A DNA stretch of 64,000 bases, from positions 124,001 through 188,000 of the forward strand of contig NZ_JARVKV010000001.1 in assembly GCF_029813835.1 (NCBI RefSeq), written 5' to 3'. This document shows, in pieces, positions 1 through 10,885 of this stretch. The notes under the pieces are model-generated. The model was not told where the DNA came from and ran no database searches. It worked only from the letters and a program-made list of their open reading frames with translations. Every line of letters starts with the position of its first letter. The stretch's first letter is position 1. Made by a program: the position numbers and the translations under genes. This stretch comes from Streptomyces sp. DH37. Its GTDB lineage: Bacteria; Actinomycetota; Actinomycetes; Streptomycetales; Streptomycetaceae.

Positions 1-1
1 G

Positions 2-1540
2 GTCAAGGCCGCCGCGGGCGGCGGCGGACGCGGCATGCGGATCGTGCGCGAACTGGCCGCGCTGGACGGCGGGATCCGCGACGCGGCGGCCGAGGCGGCC
101 GCCGCGTTCGGGGACGGCGAGGTCTTCGCCGAGCCCTACGTCGAGGGCGGACGGCACGTCGAGGTGCAGGTGCTGGCGGACGCGCACGGCACGGTGTGGA
201 CCCTGGGCACCCGGGACTGCTCGCTCCAGCGCCGCCACCAGAAGGTGATCGAGGAGGCCCCGGCGCCCCTCCTGACCGACGGGCAGCGCACCGCACTGCA
301 CGAGGCGGCCGGGCGGGCGGCGCGCGCGGTCGGCTACCGGGGCGCGGGCACGGTGGAGTTCCTCCTCGCGCCGGACGGGCGGGCGTACTTCCTGGAGATG
401 AACACCCGCCTCCAGGTCGAGCACCCCGTCACCGAGTGCGTGTACGGCCTCGACCTCGTCGCGCTGCAACTGCGCGTCGCGGAGGGCGCCCCGCTGCCCG
501 GGGCGGAGCCGCCCGCGCCGCGCGGCCACGCGGTCGAGGCACGCCTCTACGCCGAGGACCCGGCACGCCGGTGGCGCCCGCAGACCGGACGTCTGCACCG
601 GTTCTCGGTGCCCGAGGGGGACGGGGTGCGGCTGGACGCCGGGGTGGCCGACGGCGACGAGATCACCGTCCACTACGACCCGATGCTGGCCAAGGTCGTC
701 GCCTGGGCCCCGACCCGCGCCGAGGCCGTACGGAAGCTGGCGCACGCCCTGGCCCGGTCCCGGATACACGGCCCGGCCACCAACCGCGACCTGCTGGTGC
801 GCTCGCTGCGCCACCCCGACTTCGTCTCCGGGCGCCTCGACACCGGCTTCTACGACCGGCACCTGCCGGGGCTGTGCGAGGACCACGCCGACGGCGAGCG
901 GCGCCTGCGCGTGGCGGCGCTGGCGGCGGCGCTGGCGGACGCGGCGGCCCGCCGCGCGGCCGCGCGGACCGTCTCCGGGCGGCTCGGCGGCTGGCGCAAC
1001 CTCCCCTCCCGGCCGCAGAGCAGGCGCTACCGGGCCGAGCCCGGCGGCGCCGAGCTGGAGGTCCGCTACCGGCCCGCGCGCGGCGGGCCGCCGCTCGCCG
1101 AGGACCTGCCGGGCGTACGGGTCCTGCGCGCGGACGCCGCCCGCGTCGAGCTGGAGGTCGACGGCGTACGGCACGCCTTCGGCGTCGCGGCGTACGAGGA
1201 CGGGCCGGAGGGGCGGGAGGGGCGGGAGGAACGGGAGAGGGTCTTCGTCGACTCGCCGCTGGGCGCGTACGCGTTCACGGCGCTGCCCCGCTTCCCCGAC
1301 CCCGGGGACCGCACCGAACCGGGCTCCCTGCTGGCCCAGATGCCGGGCACGGTCGTACGCGTCGCCGACGGGCTCGCGGTCGGCGACGCGGTGGCGGCGG
1401 GACAGCCGCTGCTGTGGCTGGAGGCGATGAAGATGGAGCACCGCGTCACGGCGCCGGCCGACGGGGTGCTGAGGGAGCTGCGGGCGGCCCCCGGACAGCG
1501 GGTCGACGTCGGCGCGGTCCTCGCCGTCGTCACCCCGTGA
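2..1540 (+). CDS. Acyl-CoA carboxylase alpha subunit (biotin carboxylase + BCCP), 5'-truncated by window edge
   Basis: The reading frame is open from base 2, so the gene starts upstream; 512 residues are visible of a family usually near 650. The first residues (VKAAAGGGGRGMRIV) are the glycine-rich ATP-grasp loop of biotin carboxylases, followed by the core motifs EMNTRLQVEHPVTE and YDPMLAKV. The C-terminus is a biotin carboxyl carrier domain with the biotinyl-lysine motif EAMKMEHR about 35 residues before the stop. It would carboxylate biotin with ATP and bicarbonate for a partner beta subunit, which must lie upstream. Followed 59 bp later by an acyl-CoA dehydrogenase, it fits a methylcrotonyl-, propionyl- or related acyl-CoA catabolic operon; the exact substrate cannot be read from sequence. 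Confidence 0.93.
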   Translation, partial: VKAAAGGGGRGMRIVRELAALDGGIRDAAAEAAAAFGDGEVFAEPYVEGGRHVEVQVLADAHGTVWTLGTRDCSLQRRHQKVIEEAPAPLLTDGQRTALHEAAGRAARAVGYRGAGTVEFLLAPDGRAYFLEMNTRLQVEHPVTECVYGLDLVALQLRVAEGAPLPGAEPPAPRGHAVEARLYAEDPARRWRPQTGRLHRFSVPEGDGVRLDAGVADGDEITVHYDPMLAKVVAWAPTRAEAVRKLAHALARSRIHGPATNRDLLVRSLRHPDFVSGRLDTGFYDRHLPGLCEDHADGERRLRVAALAAALADAAARRAAARTVSGRLGGWRNLPSRPQSRRYRAEPGGAELEVRYRPARGGPPLAEDLPGVRVLRADAARVELEVDGVRHAFGVAAYEDGPEGREGREERERVFVDSPLGAYAFTALPRFPDPGDRTEPGSLLAQMPGTVVRVADGLAVGDAVAAGQPLLWLEAMKMEHRVTAPADGVLRELRAAPGQRVDVGAVLAVVTP

Positions 1541-1599
1541 ACCGCCGACCGGTGCCGGACCGGCGCCGGGAGGATCCCAGACCGAGGAAGGGCAGGGGC

Positions 1600-2790
1600 A
1601 TGACCGTCGACCGACGTGCCGCGGGCACGGGAGCGGCACCGCTGGAGAGCGAGGAGCAGCGGGCGCTGCGCGCGGCCGTCGCCGCGCTCGGCGGGCGCTA
1701 CGGCCGCGCGTACTTCGAGCGGGTGCGCCGGGCGGGAGGGCAGACCGACGAACTGTGGCAGGAGGCCGGCCGCCTCGGCTACCTCGGCGTCAGCCTCCCC
1801 GAGGAGTACGGGGGAGGGGGCGGCGGCATCACCGAGCTGTCGATCGTGCTGGAGGAACTGGGCGCGGCCGGCTGCCCGCTGCTGATGCTCATCGTCACCC
1901 CCGCCATCACCGGCACCGTCATCGCCCGCTTCGGCACCGGGGAGCAGAAGCGGGCCTGGCTGCCCGGACTCGCCGACGGCAGCCGCAGGATGGCGTTCGG
2001 CATCACCGAACCGGACGCCGGCTCCAACTCCCACCGCATCACCACCACCGCCCGCCGCGACGGCGGCGACTGGATCCTGACCGGCCGCAAGGTCTTCGTC
2101 TCCGGCGTGGACATCGCCGACGCCACCCTGGTCGTCGGCCGCACCGAGGACGCCCGCACCGGGCGCCTCAAGCCCTGCCTGTTCATCGTCCCCGGGGACG
2201 CCCCCGGCTTCTCCCGCAGCATGATCGAGATGGAACTGTCGGTGCCCGAGAAGCAGTTCGAGCTGGTGCTGGACGACGTGCGGCTGCCCGCGGACGCGCT
2301 CGTCGGCGACGAGGACGCCGGGCTGCTCCAGCTCTTCGCCGGACTGAACCCCGAACGCATCATGACCGCCGCGTTCGCGCTCGGCATGGGCCGCTTCGCC
2401 CTGGACAGGGCCGTGGACTACGCCCGCACCCGGCAGGTGTGGAAGGAGCCGATCGGCGCCCACCAGGCCGTCGCGCACCCGCTGGCCGAGGCGCACATCG
2501 AGCTCGAACTGGCCCGCCTGATGATGTGGAAGGCGGCCCGGCTCTACGACGCGGGGGACGACACGGGCGCCGGCGAGGCGGCCAACATGGCCAAGTACGC
2601 GGCGGGGGAGGCCTGCGCCCGGGCCGTCGACCGCTCCGTGCACACCCTCGGAGGCAACGGCCTCACCAGCGAGTACGGTCTGGGCTCCCTCGTCACCGCC
2701 TCCCGCGTCGCCCGGATCGCGCCGGTCAGCCGGGAGATGATCCTCAACTTCGTCTCCCACCGGACCCTGGGCCTGCCCAGGTCCTACTGA
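1600..2790 (+). CDS. Acyl-CoA dehydrogenase
   Basis: A 396-residue flavoprotein of the acyl-CoA dehydrogenase family, introducing an alpha-beta double bond into acyl-CoA with FAD. The N-terminal helical domain is followed by the FAD-contact motif FGITEPDAGSNSHR and a C-terminal helical domain with LGGNGLTSEYGL, where these enzymes normally contact FAD and the acyl chain. The ATG at 1600 is chosen because a purine-rich ribosome site (GAGGAAGGGCAGGGG) precedes it; the frame stays open upstream but that part overlaps the carboxylase in another frame. It lies 59 bp after the carboxylase and 31 bp before a ligase remnant, within one operon. Family is certain, substrate unknown; the setting suggests branched-chain or terpenoid acyl-CoA degradation. 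Confidence 0.93.
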   Translation: MTVDRRAAGTGAAPLESEEQRALRAAVAALGGRYGRAYFERVRRAGGQTDELWQEAGRLGYLGVSLPEEYGGGGGGITELSIVLEELGAAGCPLLMLIVTPAITGTVIARFGTGEQKRAWLPGLADGSRRMAFGITEPDAGSNSHRITTTARRDGGDWILTGRKVFVSGVDIADATLVVGRTEDARTGRLKPCLFIVPGDAPGFSRSMIEMELSVPEKQFELVLDDVRLPADALVGDEDAGLLQLFAGLNPERIMTAAFALGMGRFALDRAVDYARTRQVWKEPIGAHQAVAHPLAEAHIELELARLMMWKAARLYDAGDDTGAGEAANMAKYAAGEACARAVDRSVHTLGGNGLTSEYGLGSLVTASRVARIAPVSREMILNFVSHRTLGLPRSY

Positions 2791-2821
2791 GACGCGTCCC
2801 GAACCCGTCCCGGAGGACACC

Positions 2822-2959
2822 GTGTTCCCCAGCGAGTACGCCGACGTCCCGCCCCCCGGCCGGACCGGCCACGACGCCGTGCCGCGCGCCGCGCGCGGCA
2901 GGAGGACCCCGCGGCGCGCCCCGCGCGCGGGCGGGCGGGAGAGGAGGTCCACGGAGTGA
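2822..2959 (+). pseudogene. Gutted 4-coumarate-CoA-ligase-like gene: only N- and C-terminal ends remain, in frame
   Basis: A GTG at 2822, five bases after GGAGG (2812-2816), opens 45 codons. The first twenty residues, VFPSEYADVPPPGRTGHDAV, are what I know as the N-terminus of Streptomyces 4-coumarate-CoA-ligase-like AMP-forming ligases (MFxSEYADVPP...HDAV). The rest, DAVPRAARGRRTPRRAPRA, resembles that family's extreme C-terminus (DAVPRAASGKILRRxLRA), where the catalytic lysine would sit and is here lost. About 470 residues are missing between them, and both ends contain a GAC-GCC-GTx stretch, so deletion across a short direct repeat is the simplest explanation. The stop overlaps the next gene's GTG start (GTGA), so translational coupling to the hydratase is preserved. 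In related clusters, as I recall, a full ligase gene occupies this place. Confidence 0.72.
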
Positions 2960-3716
2960 CGCGGACACCACGGCAGACCCTGGTGCGGCGCTCGGCCGAG
3001 CGGGGCGTCACCACCCTCACCCTCGACGCGCCGCAGCGCCGCAACGCCCTCTCCGCCCGCCTGGTGGGCGAGCTGCACGCGCATCTGGAGGCCGCCGGGG
3101 AGGACCCGCGCACCCGGGCGGTGGTGCTCACCCACACCGGCCCCGCCTTCTGCTCCGGCGCCGACCTGGGCGAGGCGGGCGCGGCCGCCAGGCCGGCCGA
3201 CGCCCCGCTGGGCCTGGCGCGGCTGCTGCGCACGGTCGTGGCCCTCCCCAAGCCCGTCGTCGCCCGCGTCACCGGGCACGTACGGGCGGGCGGCACCGGG
3301 CTGGTGGCGGCCTGCGACATCGCGGTGGCCGGACCCGGCGCGACCTTCGCCCTCACCGAGGCGCGGCTCGGGCTGGCCCCCGCCGTGGTCTCCATGCCGC
3401 TGCTGCCCCGGCTGGACCCGCGGGCGGCCGGGCGGTACTGCCTGACCGGCGAGCGGTTCGACGCGGCCGAGGCGGCCCGCATCGGACTGGTGACCATGGC
3501 GGCGCGGGACGTGGACGAGGCGCTGGCCCCGGTCCTGGACGGGCTGCGGCGCGGCTCGCCCCAGGGCCTGGCGGAGTCCAAGCGCCTGGTCACGGCGGAG
3601 GTGCTGCGGGTGTTCGACCGGGACACCGATAGCCTGGCGGAGCTCTCCGCGCGGCTGTTCGCCTCGGACGAGGCGCGCGAGGGCATGTCCGCCTTCCTCG
3701 AACGACGGGACCCCCG

Positions 3717-3732
<16 letters not shown>
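2956..3732 (+). CDS. Enoyl-CoA hydratase/isomerase family protein
   Basis: A 258-residue crotonase-fold protein. LTLDAPQRRNALS near the N-terminus and the oxyanion-hole segment HTGPAFCSGADLGEAG are typical, as is the GGTGLVAACDIAVAG helix. In place of the classic catalytic Glu pair it reads FALTEARLGLAPAVVS, with one Glu in the expected region. It would hydrate or isomerise enoyl-CoA produced by the upstream dehydrogenase. The GTG start at 2956 overlaps the stop of the ligase remnant (GTGA), with GGAGAGGAGG just upstream. Its 3' end overlaps the TetR gene by 16 bases, so regulator and enzyme are co-transcribed. Confidence 0.92.
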
Positions 3733-6812
<3,080 letters not shown>

Positions 6813-6834
6813 GCCGATCACCTCGATAAGCAAA

Positions 6835-6931
6835 AAGTTGACTAGGTGCGTTGGAGAGTAAAGCCCGGCCGGGGGTCTGTCCACACCCGGCCCGTTCGGC
6901 GCCCGCCACTGTGAGGTAGTCAACTTGTTGA
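6835..6931. promoter_or_regulatory. Divergent promoter region with matching inverted operator sites (probable PadR operators)
   Basis: AAGTTGACTA at 6835-6844 and its exact reverse complement TAGTCAACTT at 6917-6926 are 72 bp apart between the divergent SnoaL-like and PadR genes. The right-hand copy extends into a local dyad TCAAC-TT-GTTGA (6920-6931). PadR regulators typically bind AT-rich dyads in their own promoter, so these are the likely autoregulatory and target operators. The region is visibly more AT-rich than its surroundings. Confidence 0.6.
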
Positions 6932-6959
6932 TGAGGGGTGCCCGTGTTCCAATACGGGG

Positions 6960-7568
6960 ATGGCTCTGCGCAACGCGGTGATGGCAGCCCTGCTGGAGGG
7001 CGAGGCATCCGGCTGGGACCTGGCCAAGGGGTTCGACTCCTCGGTCGCCAACTTCTGGACGGCCACCCCCCAGCAGATCTACCGCGAACTCGAGCGCATG
7101 GAGAGGGAGGGGCTCGTCGCCGCCCGCGTCGTCCAGCAGGAGCGCCGCCCCAACAAGCGGCTCTTCTCCCTGACCGAGGCGGGGTACGCCGCGCTGCGCG
7201 ACTACACCGCCGCCGATCTCGCCCGGCCCACCATCATCCGCGACGAACTGCTGGTGAAGGTCCAGAGCGCCGACGTGGGCGACCTGGAAGGGGTCCGCGC
7301 CGCCGTCGAGACGCAGATGGAGTGGTCGGCGGCCAGGCTGGCCCGCTGCGAGCGGGGCCGCGCCAAGCTGCTGGACGGGCGCACCGAGGAGGAGTACTTC
7401 GCCGGGGCCGAGCGCGTGGGTCCCTACCTCACGCTGCTGCGCGGCATCGCCTTCGAGCGGGAGAACCTGCAGTGGTGCGAGACCGCCCTGAAGGTCCTGC
7501 GGCAGCGCAGTGCCGCCGCCGGGGCCGCCCGGGCCGCAGCGGCGCCCCGCTCCCGCTCCCGCCCCTGA
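6960..7568 (+). CDS. PadR-family transcriptional regulator
   Basis: A 202-residue regulator with an N-terminal winged helix (ALRNAVMAALLEGEASGWDLAK, then the QQIYRELERMEREGLV recognition helix and the RRPNKRLFSLTEAG wing), a linker, and a C-terminal helical dimerisation region (DVGDLEGVRAAVETQMEW) as in the longer Vir_act_alpha_C PadR subgroup. ATG at 6960. The C-terminus is a low-complexity Ala/Arg/Ser tail. It is transcribed away from the SnoaL-like/OYE pair, across mirrored TTGACTA/TAGTCAA sites, so it probably represses both directions and is released by a small aromatic or lipophilic ligand; that is inference. Confidence 0.92.
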   Translation: MALRNAVMAALLEGEASGWDLAKGFDSSVANFWTATPQQIYRELERMEREGLVAARVVQQERRPNKRLFSLTEAGYAALRDYTAADLARPTIIRDELLVKVQSADVGDLEGVRAAVETQMEWSAARLARCERGRAKLLDGRTEEEYFAGAERVGPYLTLLRGIAFERENLQWCETALKVLRQRSAAAGAARAAAAPRSRSRP

Positions 7569-7589
7569 GCGCCGCGCGTCCGCCCGCCC

Positions 7590-7961
7590 CTACGCCTCCT
7601 GCCGCTCCGCGCCGCCCGGCACCAGGGCGGGGTGCGCCTCCAGCAGCCGGTCGGGAGCCGCCTGCCGCCAGGAGTCGACGAGGATGTCGCGCAGCTCGAC
7701 CAGGTCCTCCAGGGCGGCCAGCCGGACCCGCACCCACGCCGAGGACGCCTCGTGGGGCGGCACCCAGAACTTCTCCGGCTCGGCCGCGATCAGCTCGGCG
7801 CGCTCGTGGCGGGGGCACCGCACCGCGACGGAGGTCTCGTCGTCGGGGACGGTGATGTACATCTTCCCCGCCACCCGGAAGGTGGGCATGCTCCACGCCT
7901 CCTTCTCCACGGTCTCCGGGAGGGACAGCGCGATGCGGCGGACGTCGTCGGAATCGATCAC
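7590..7961 (-). CDS. MmcQ/YjbR-family DNA-binding-fold protein
   Basis: A 123-residue single-domain protein of the MmcQ/YjbR (CyaY-like fold) family: VRRIALSLPETVEKEAWSMPTFRVAGKMYITVPDDE, with W-x-P-T-F-R and the later WVRVRLAALEDLVELRDILVDSWRQAAP, is the standard pattern. The molecular role of the family is not established. GTG start at 7961. It converges on the PadR gene with only 21 bp between the stops. Confidence 0.9.
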   Translation of the reverse strand: MIDSDDVRRIALSLPETVEKEAWSMPTFRVAGKMYITVPDDETSVAVRCPRHERAELIAAEPEKFWVPPHEASSAWVRVRLAALEDLVELRDILVDSWRQAAPDRLLEAHPALVPGGAERQEA

Positions 7962-8027
7962 GGCACCACCGTAGCCGCGGCCACCGACATCCGGGCCGCG
8001 CGTCTCGGCACCCGCCGACCGGGACGG

Positions 8028-8636
8028 TCAGGACGCGATGCGGGAGAGGAAGACGTCCCGGTCCAGGAAGACCAACCGGGCCCGCTTGTGCGGCAGTTCG
8101 ACCTCGGGGCCGAGGACGAAGCCGGTGCGCAGCAGACGGGCGATCGCCTTCTCGTTGCGGGCGTCGGGTTCGGCGACGATCCGCCTGCGGCCCGGGTCCT
8201 CGGCCAGCAGGTGGGAGAGGAAGACGGTCAGCAGGGTGTCGGTGAAGCCCGGTCGGGGGGCGCCGTCCGCGGGGCCGACCATCAGGTGGAGGCCGAAGTC
8301 CCCCGGCCGCACCTCGTAGCACTCGCCGACCGGGTCGGCGTCCGGCTCGTACGTCTGGAAGAGCGCGACCGGCCGGCCGTCGAGGTGGATCAGGTACGCG
8401 TGGTGCGTGGTCAGGGAGTCCAGGTACGCGTAGATCTCCAGGACCTGCTCGCGGGTGTGGTCGCGCATGCCCCAGAAGCGGGCCCGCTCCTGGGTCACCC
8501 AGCCGTACAGCAGGTCGATGTCGCCCGCGGGATCGACGGGGACGACGCGGACCGTGCCGAAGCCGTCGACGCGCGTCTCGTGCACGGTTTCGCGGCGCCG
8601 GGGCCCGGGGGCGGCGGATGCGGCCGGAGTGGTCAC
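8028..8636 (-). CDS. GNAT acyltransferase of the IucB/RhbD siderophore type
   Basis: A 202-residue acyltransferase of the siderophore-associated GNAT subfamily (DLLYGWVTQERARFWGM; YLIHLDGRPVALFQTYEPD; FGLHLMVGP; VAEPDARNEKAIARLLRTGF). The same signatures occur in DesC further right, so this is a second DesC-like enzyme at one locus. It probably acylates a hydroxylamine or amine of the desferrioxamine pathway. The GTG at 8636 overlaps the stop of the acylase gene (GTGA) and is preceded by GAGGAGAG, so it is the last gene of a seven-gene minus-strand operon beginning at desA. I recall an extra amidase/acyltransferase pair described in some des clusters (desG/desH), but could not verify that. 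Confidence 0.87.
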   Translation of the reverse strand: MTTPAASAAPGPRRRETVHETRVDGFGTVRVVPVDPAGDIDLLYGWVTQERARFWGMRDHTREQVLEIYAYLDSLTTHHAYLIHLDGRPVALFQTYEPDADPVGECYEVRPGDFGLHLMVGPADGAPRPGFTDTLLTVFLSHLLAEDPGRRRIVAEPDARNEKAIARLLRTGFVLGPEVELPHKRARLVFLDRDVFLSRIAS

Positions 8637-10885
8637 TTCTCTCCTCGGTCGGACGGCTTGGACGGTTCGGACGGCTCGGATGGTTCCGGCGGTTCCGGCG
8701 GTTCCGGCGCCCCCGGTGACTCCGGCCGTTCCGCCGGTTCCGCCGGCGCGGGGCGCTCCTCGGCGAGCAGGGCCCAGTCGGTGACGACCGGGACGAGTTC
8801 GCAGCGCGCCCACAGCGGGAGCTGGTCGCGGTGGTGCGCGTCCCCGGGCACGCCCGAGGCGCCGAGCGGCACCACCCAGGCGCTGTCCTCGCGGCGGGCG
8901 AGGTCCCACACGTAGCGGGCGGCGGAGGCGCGGGCGCTGAGGTCGGTGACGCCGGGCACGCTGGAGGTGGCCAGCACGCAGTCGTGGTCGCCGGACAGGC
9001 CCGGCCAGGGCTCGGGAGGGTCGGCGGGGAGCGCCTGCCAGGGCACGAGCCGGTGCGTGTCGCCCCACCGCGCCGGCGGGCCGTCCGCGGCGGCCTCGCG
9101 GGCCGCCACCTCCTCCACGGCCGCCCGTACGGCCGCGGCCCGGTCGGCGAGCGGCAGCCGGTCCGCGACCAGCAGGTGCTCCAGGGCGTAGCCGACGCGC
9201 GGGACGAGCGCGAGCCAGGGCCGGAACACCTCCGGTACGGGCGGGAGGCCGGCCAGCGGCCGCAGCAGCGGATGGTCCGCCAGCCGCCGTACGGTCGCGG
9301 TGCGGACGGCGGCGAACGACGCGGCGTCGGCGCTGCCGGCGTCCATCCGGCGGTCCCAGCGCAGCAGCCGCTCCCGCAGCTCCCGGGCGGCGAGGCCCAG
9401 CTCGTCCGGAGCGGCCTGCGCGAGCAGGTCCAGCAGCGGGGCCGCCGAGGCCAGACGGGTGTCGCCGTGGACGGCGGACATGTCCTTCGCGGACCACACG
9501 GCCCGCTCCTCCAGCAGCTCCCGGATGCGTGCGGCCCGGTGCGGCGGGGCGAACTCCACGCCGAGGGGCTCGGCGATCCCCCGCTGGTTGGCCATGACCG
9601 CGACGCCCCCGACCCGCTCGCGCGGCATCGGCCCGTGCCAGCCCCGCCAGCCGTGCCGGGGGTCCCAGGCGGGCACGATCCGCAGCCGGTTGTCCGGATG
9701 GCGCACGGGGACCGCGCCCGCCGTCCGGTGCAGCGTCCCGCCGGCGGTGTCGGCGGCCAGGACGACGTTGACGGGCTCCACCCAGCCGTCGAGGGCGCGG
9801 TCGACGTCGGCGACGGAGCGGGCCCGCAGCAGGGCGGGCAGCACGCCGAAGCCGAGGTCCTCGCGGACGCGCGGGGGGTGGCGGAGGCTGACCGCGCCGA
9901 AGACGCCCGGGCCGGTGGCCCCCGCGGGCGCGCCGTCCGGCTCCGCCCGGTCGGCCGCTCCGTCGCCGACGGCGATGACGGGGCCGCGTCCGGTCTCGAT
10001 CACCTCGACCGTCACGGGGTCGGCGCCGGCCACCTCGATCGTCTCGGTGCGGCGCTCGGCGGGCCGCCAGCCGTCCGGCCCCAGCGCCTCCACCCGCTCG
10101 CCGTCCGGCCCGGCGCGGCGCAGCCGTTCGCGGTAGAGGTCCTGGTAGTCGGCCATGGCGTTGGTGATGGCCCAGGCCACGTGGCCGGTGTGGCCGAAGT
10201 GGGCGATGCCGGGGACACCGGGGACGGCGAGGCCCACGACGTCGAACTCCGGGCAGGCCAGCCGGATCTGCTGGTAGACGCCGGGGGCCTCGATGAACCG
10301 GTGGGGATCCCCGGCGATGACCGCCGCGCCGGTGGCGGTGCGGTCCGCGGGGACGAGCCAGCCGTTGCTGCCGGAGGTGCCGGGGCCGTCGGTGGCGAAC
10401 ACCCCCACCCACTCGGGCCCGAGGCGGCGGGCGACGGCGTCGCGCCAGAACTTGGTGGGGAAGCCCGCGAACAGGATGTGCGCCGACAGCCAGACGCCCA
10501 GCGGCGTCCACGGCCGCCAGGAGCTGGGCGCGAGCCCGGTCCGGGCGAACTCCGGCGCCCGGCGGGCCCCTTCCGCCAGGCCGTCGTTGACCCCGTCGAC
10601 GTAGGAGCGCACCCAGGCGGCGGTGCCGGGGTCCTCGCGCTCCAGGGCGTCCATGCACCGCCGGGCGGTGTCGTCCAGCCGGGCCTGCCGCGCGAACCTG
10701 TCCCAGGGGACGGCCTCGGCGCCGAGGAACGCCGCCGTGGTGCCCTGCGAGCGGTGCCGCTCGACCTCGATCTGCCAGGCGCGGTCCACGGCCGCGTTGC
10801 GGCCCTGGGCGTACGCCAGCTCGTCCGCGCCGCCCGCGCGCAGGTGCGGTACGCCCCAGGCGTCCCGGTAGACCCTCACGGTCAC
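8633..10885 (-). CDS. Penicillin-acylase (S45 Ntn-hydrolase) family protein
   Basis: A 750-residue Ntn-hydrolase. The N-terminus VRVYRDAWGVPHLRAGGADELAYAQG is typical of the alpha chain, and SGSNGWLVPADRT places the S45 nucleophile serine at residue 173, where autocleavage should release a beta chain of about 577 residues. No signal peptide is visible, so it is probably cytoplasmic, unlike secreted penicillin acylases. The C-terminus is an unusual repetitive tail of EPP/EPS/KPS triplets. Start GTG at 10885 overlaps the MFS stop (GTGA), with AAAGGA upstream. Within the des operon it could remove or attach acyl groups on a siderophore or precursor; no sequence feature decides this. Confidence 0.88.
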   Translation of the reverse strand: MTVRVYRDAWGVPHLRAGGADELAYAQGRNAAVDRAWQIEVERHRSQGTTAAFLGAEAVPWDRFARQARLDDTARRCMDALEREDPGTAAWVRSYVDGVNDGLAEGARRAPEFARTGLAPSSWRPWTPLGVWLSAHILFAGFPTKFWRDAVARRLGPEWVGVFATDGPGTSGSNGWLVPADRTATGAAVIAGDPHRFIEAPGVYQQIRLACPEFDVVGLAVPGVPGIAHFGHTGHVAWAITNAMADYQDLYRERLRRAGPDGERVEALGPDGWRPAERRTETIEVAGADPVTVEVIETGRGPVIAVGDGAADRAEPDGAPAGATGPGVFGAVSLRHPPRVREDLGFGVLPALLRARSVADVDRALDGWVEPVNVVLAADTAGGTLHRTAGAVPVRHPDNRLRIVPAWDPRHGWRGWHGPMPRERVGGVAVMANQRGIAEPLGVEFAPPHRAARIRELLEERAVWSAKDMSAVHGDTRLASAAPLLDLLAQAAPDELGLAARELRERLLRWDRRMDAGSADAASFAAVRTATVRRLADHPLLRPLAGLPPVPEVFRPWLALVPRVGYALEHLLVADRLPLADRAAAVRAAVEEVAAREAAADGPPARWGDTHRLVPWQALPADPPEPWPGLSGDHDCVLATSSVPGVTDLSARASAARYVWDLARREDSAWVVPLGASGVPGDAHHRDQLPLWARCELVPVVTDWALLAEERPAPAEPAERPESPGAPEPPEPPEPSEPSEPSKPSDRGEK

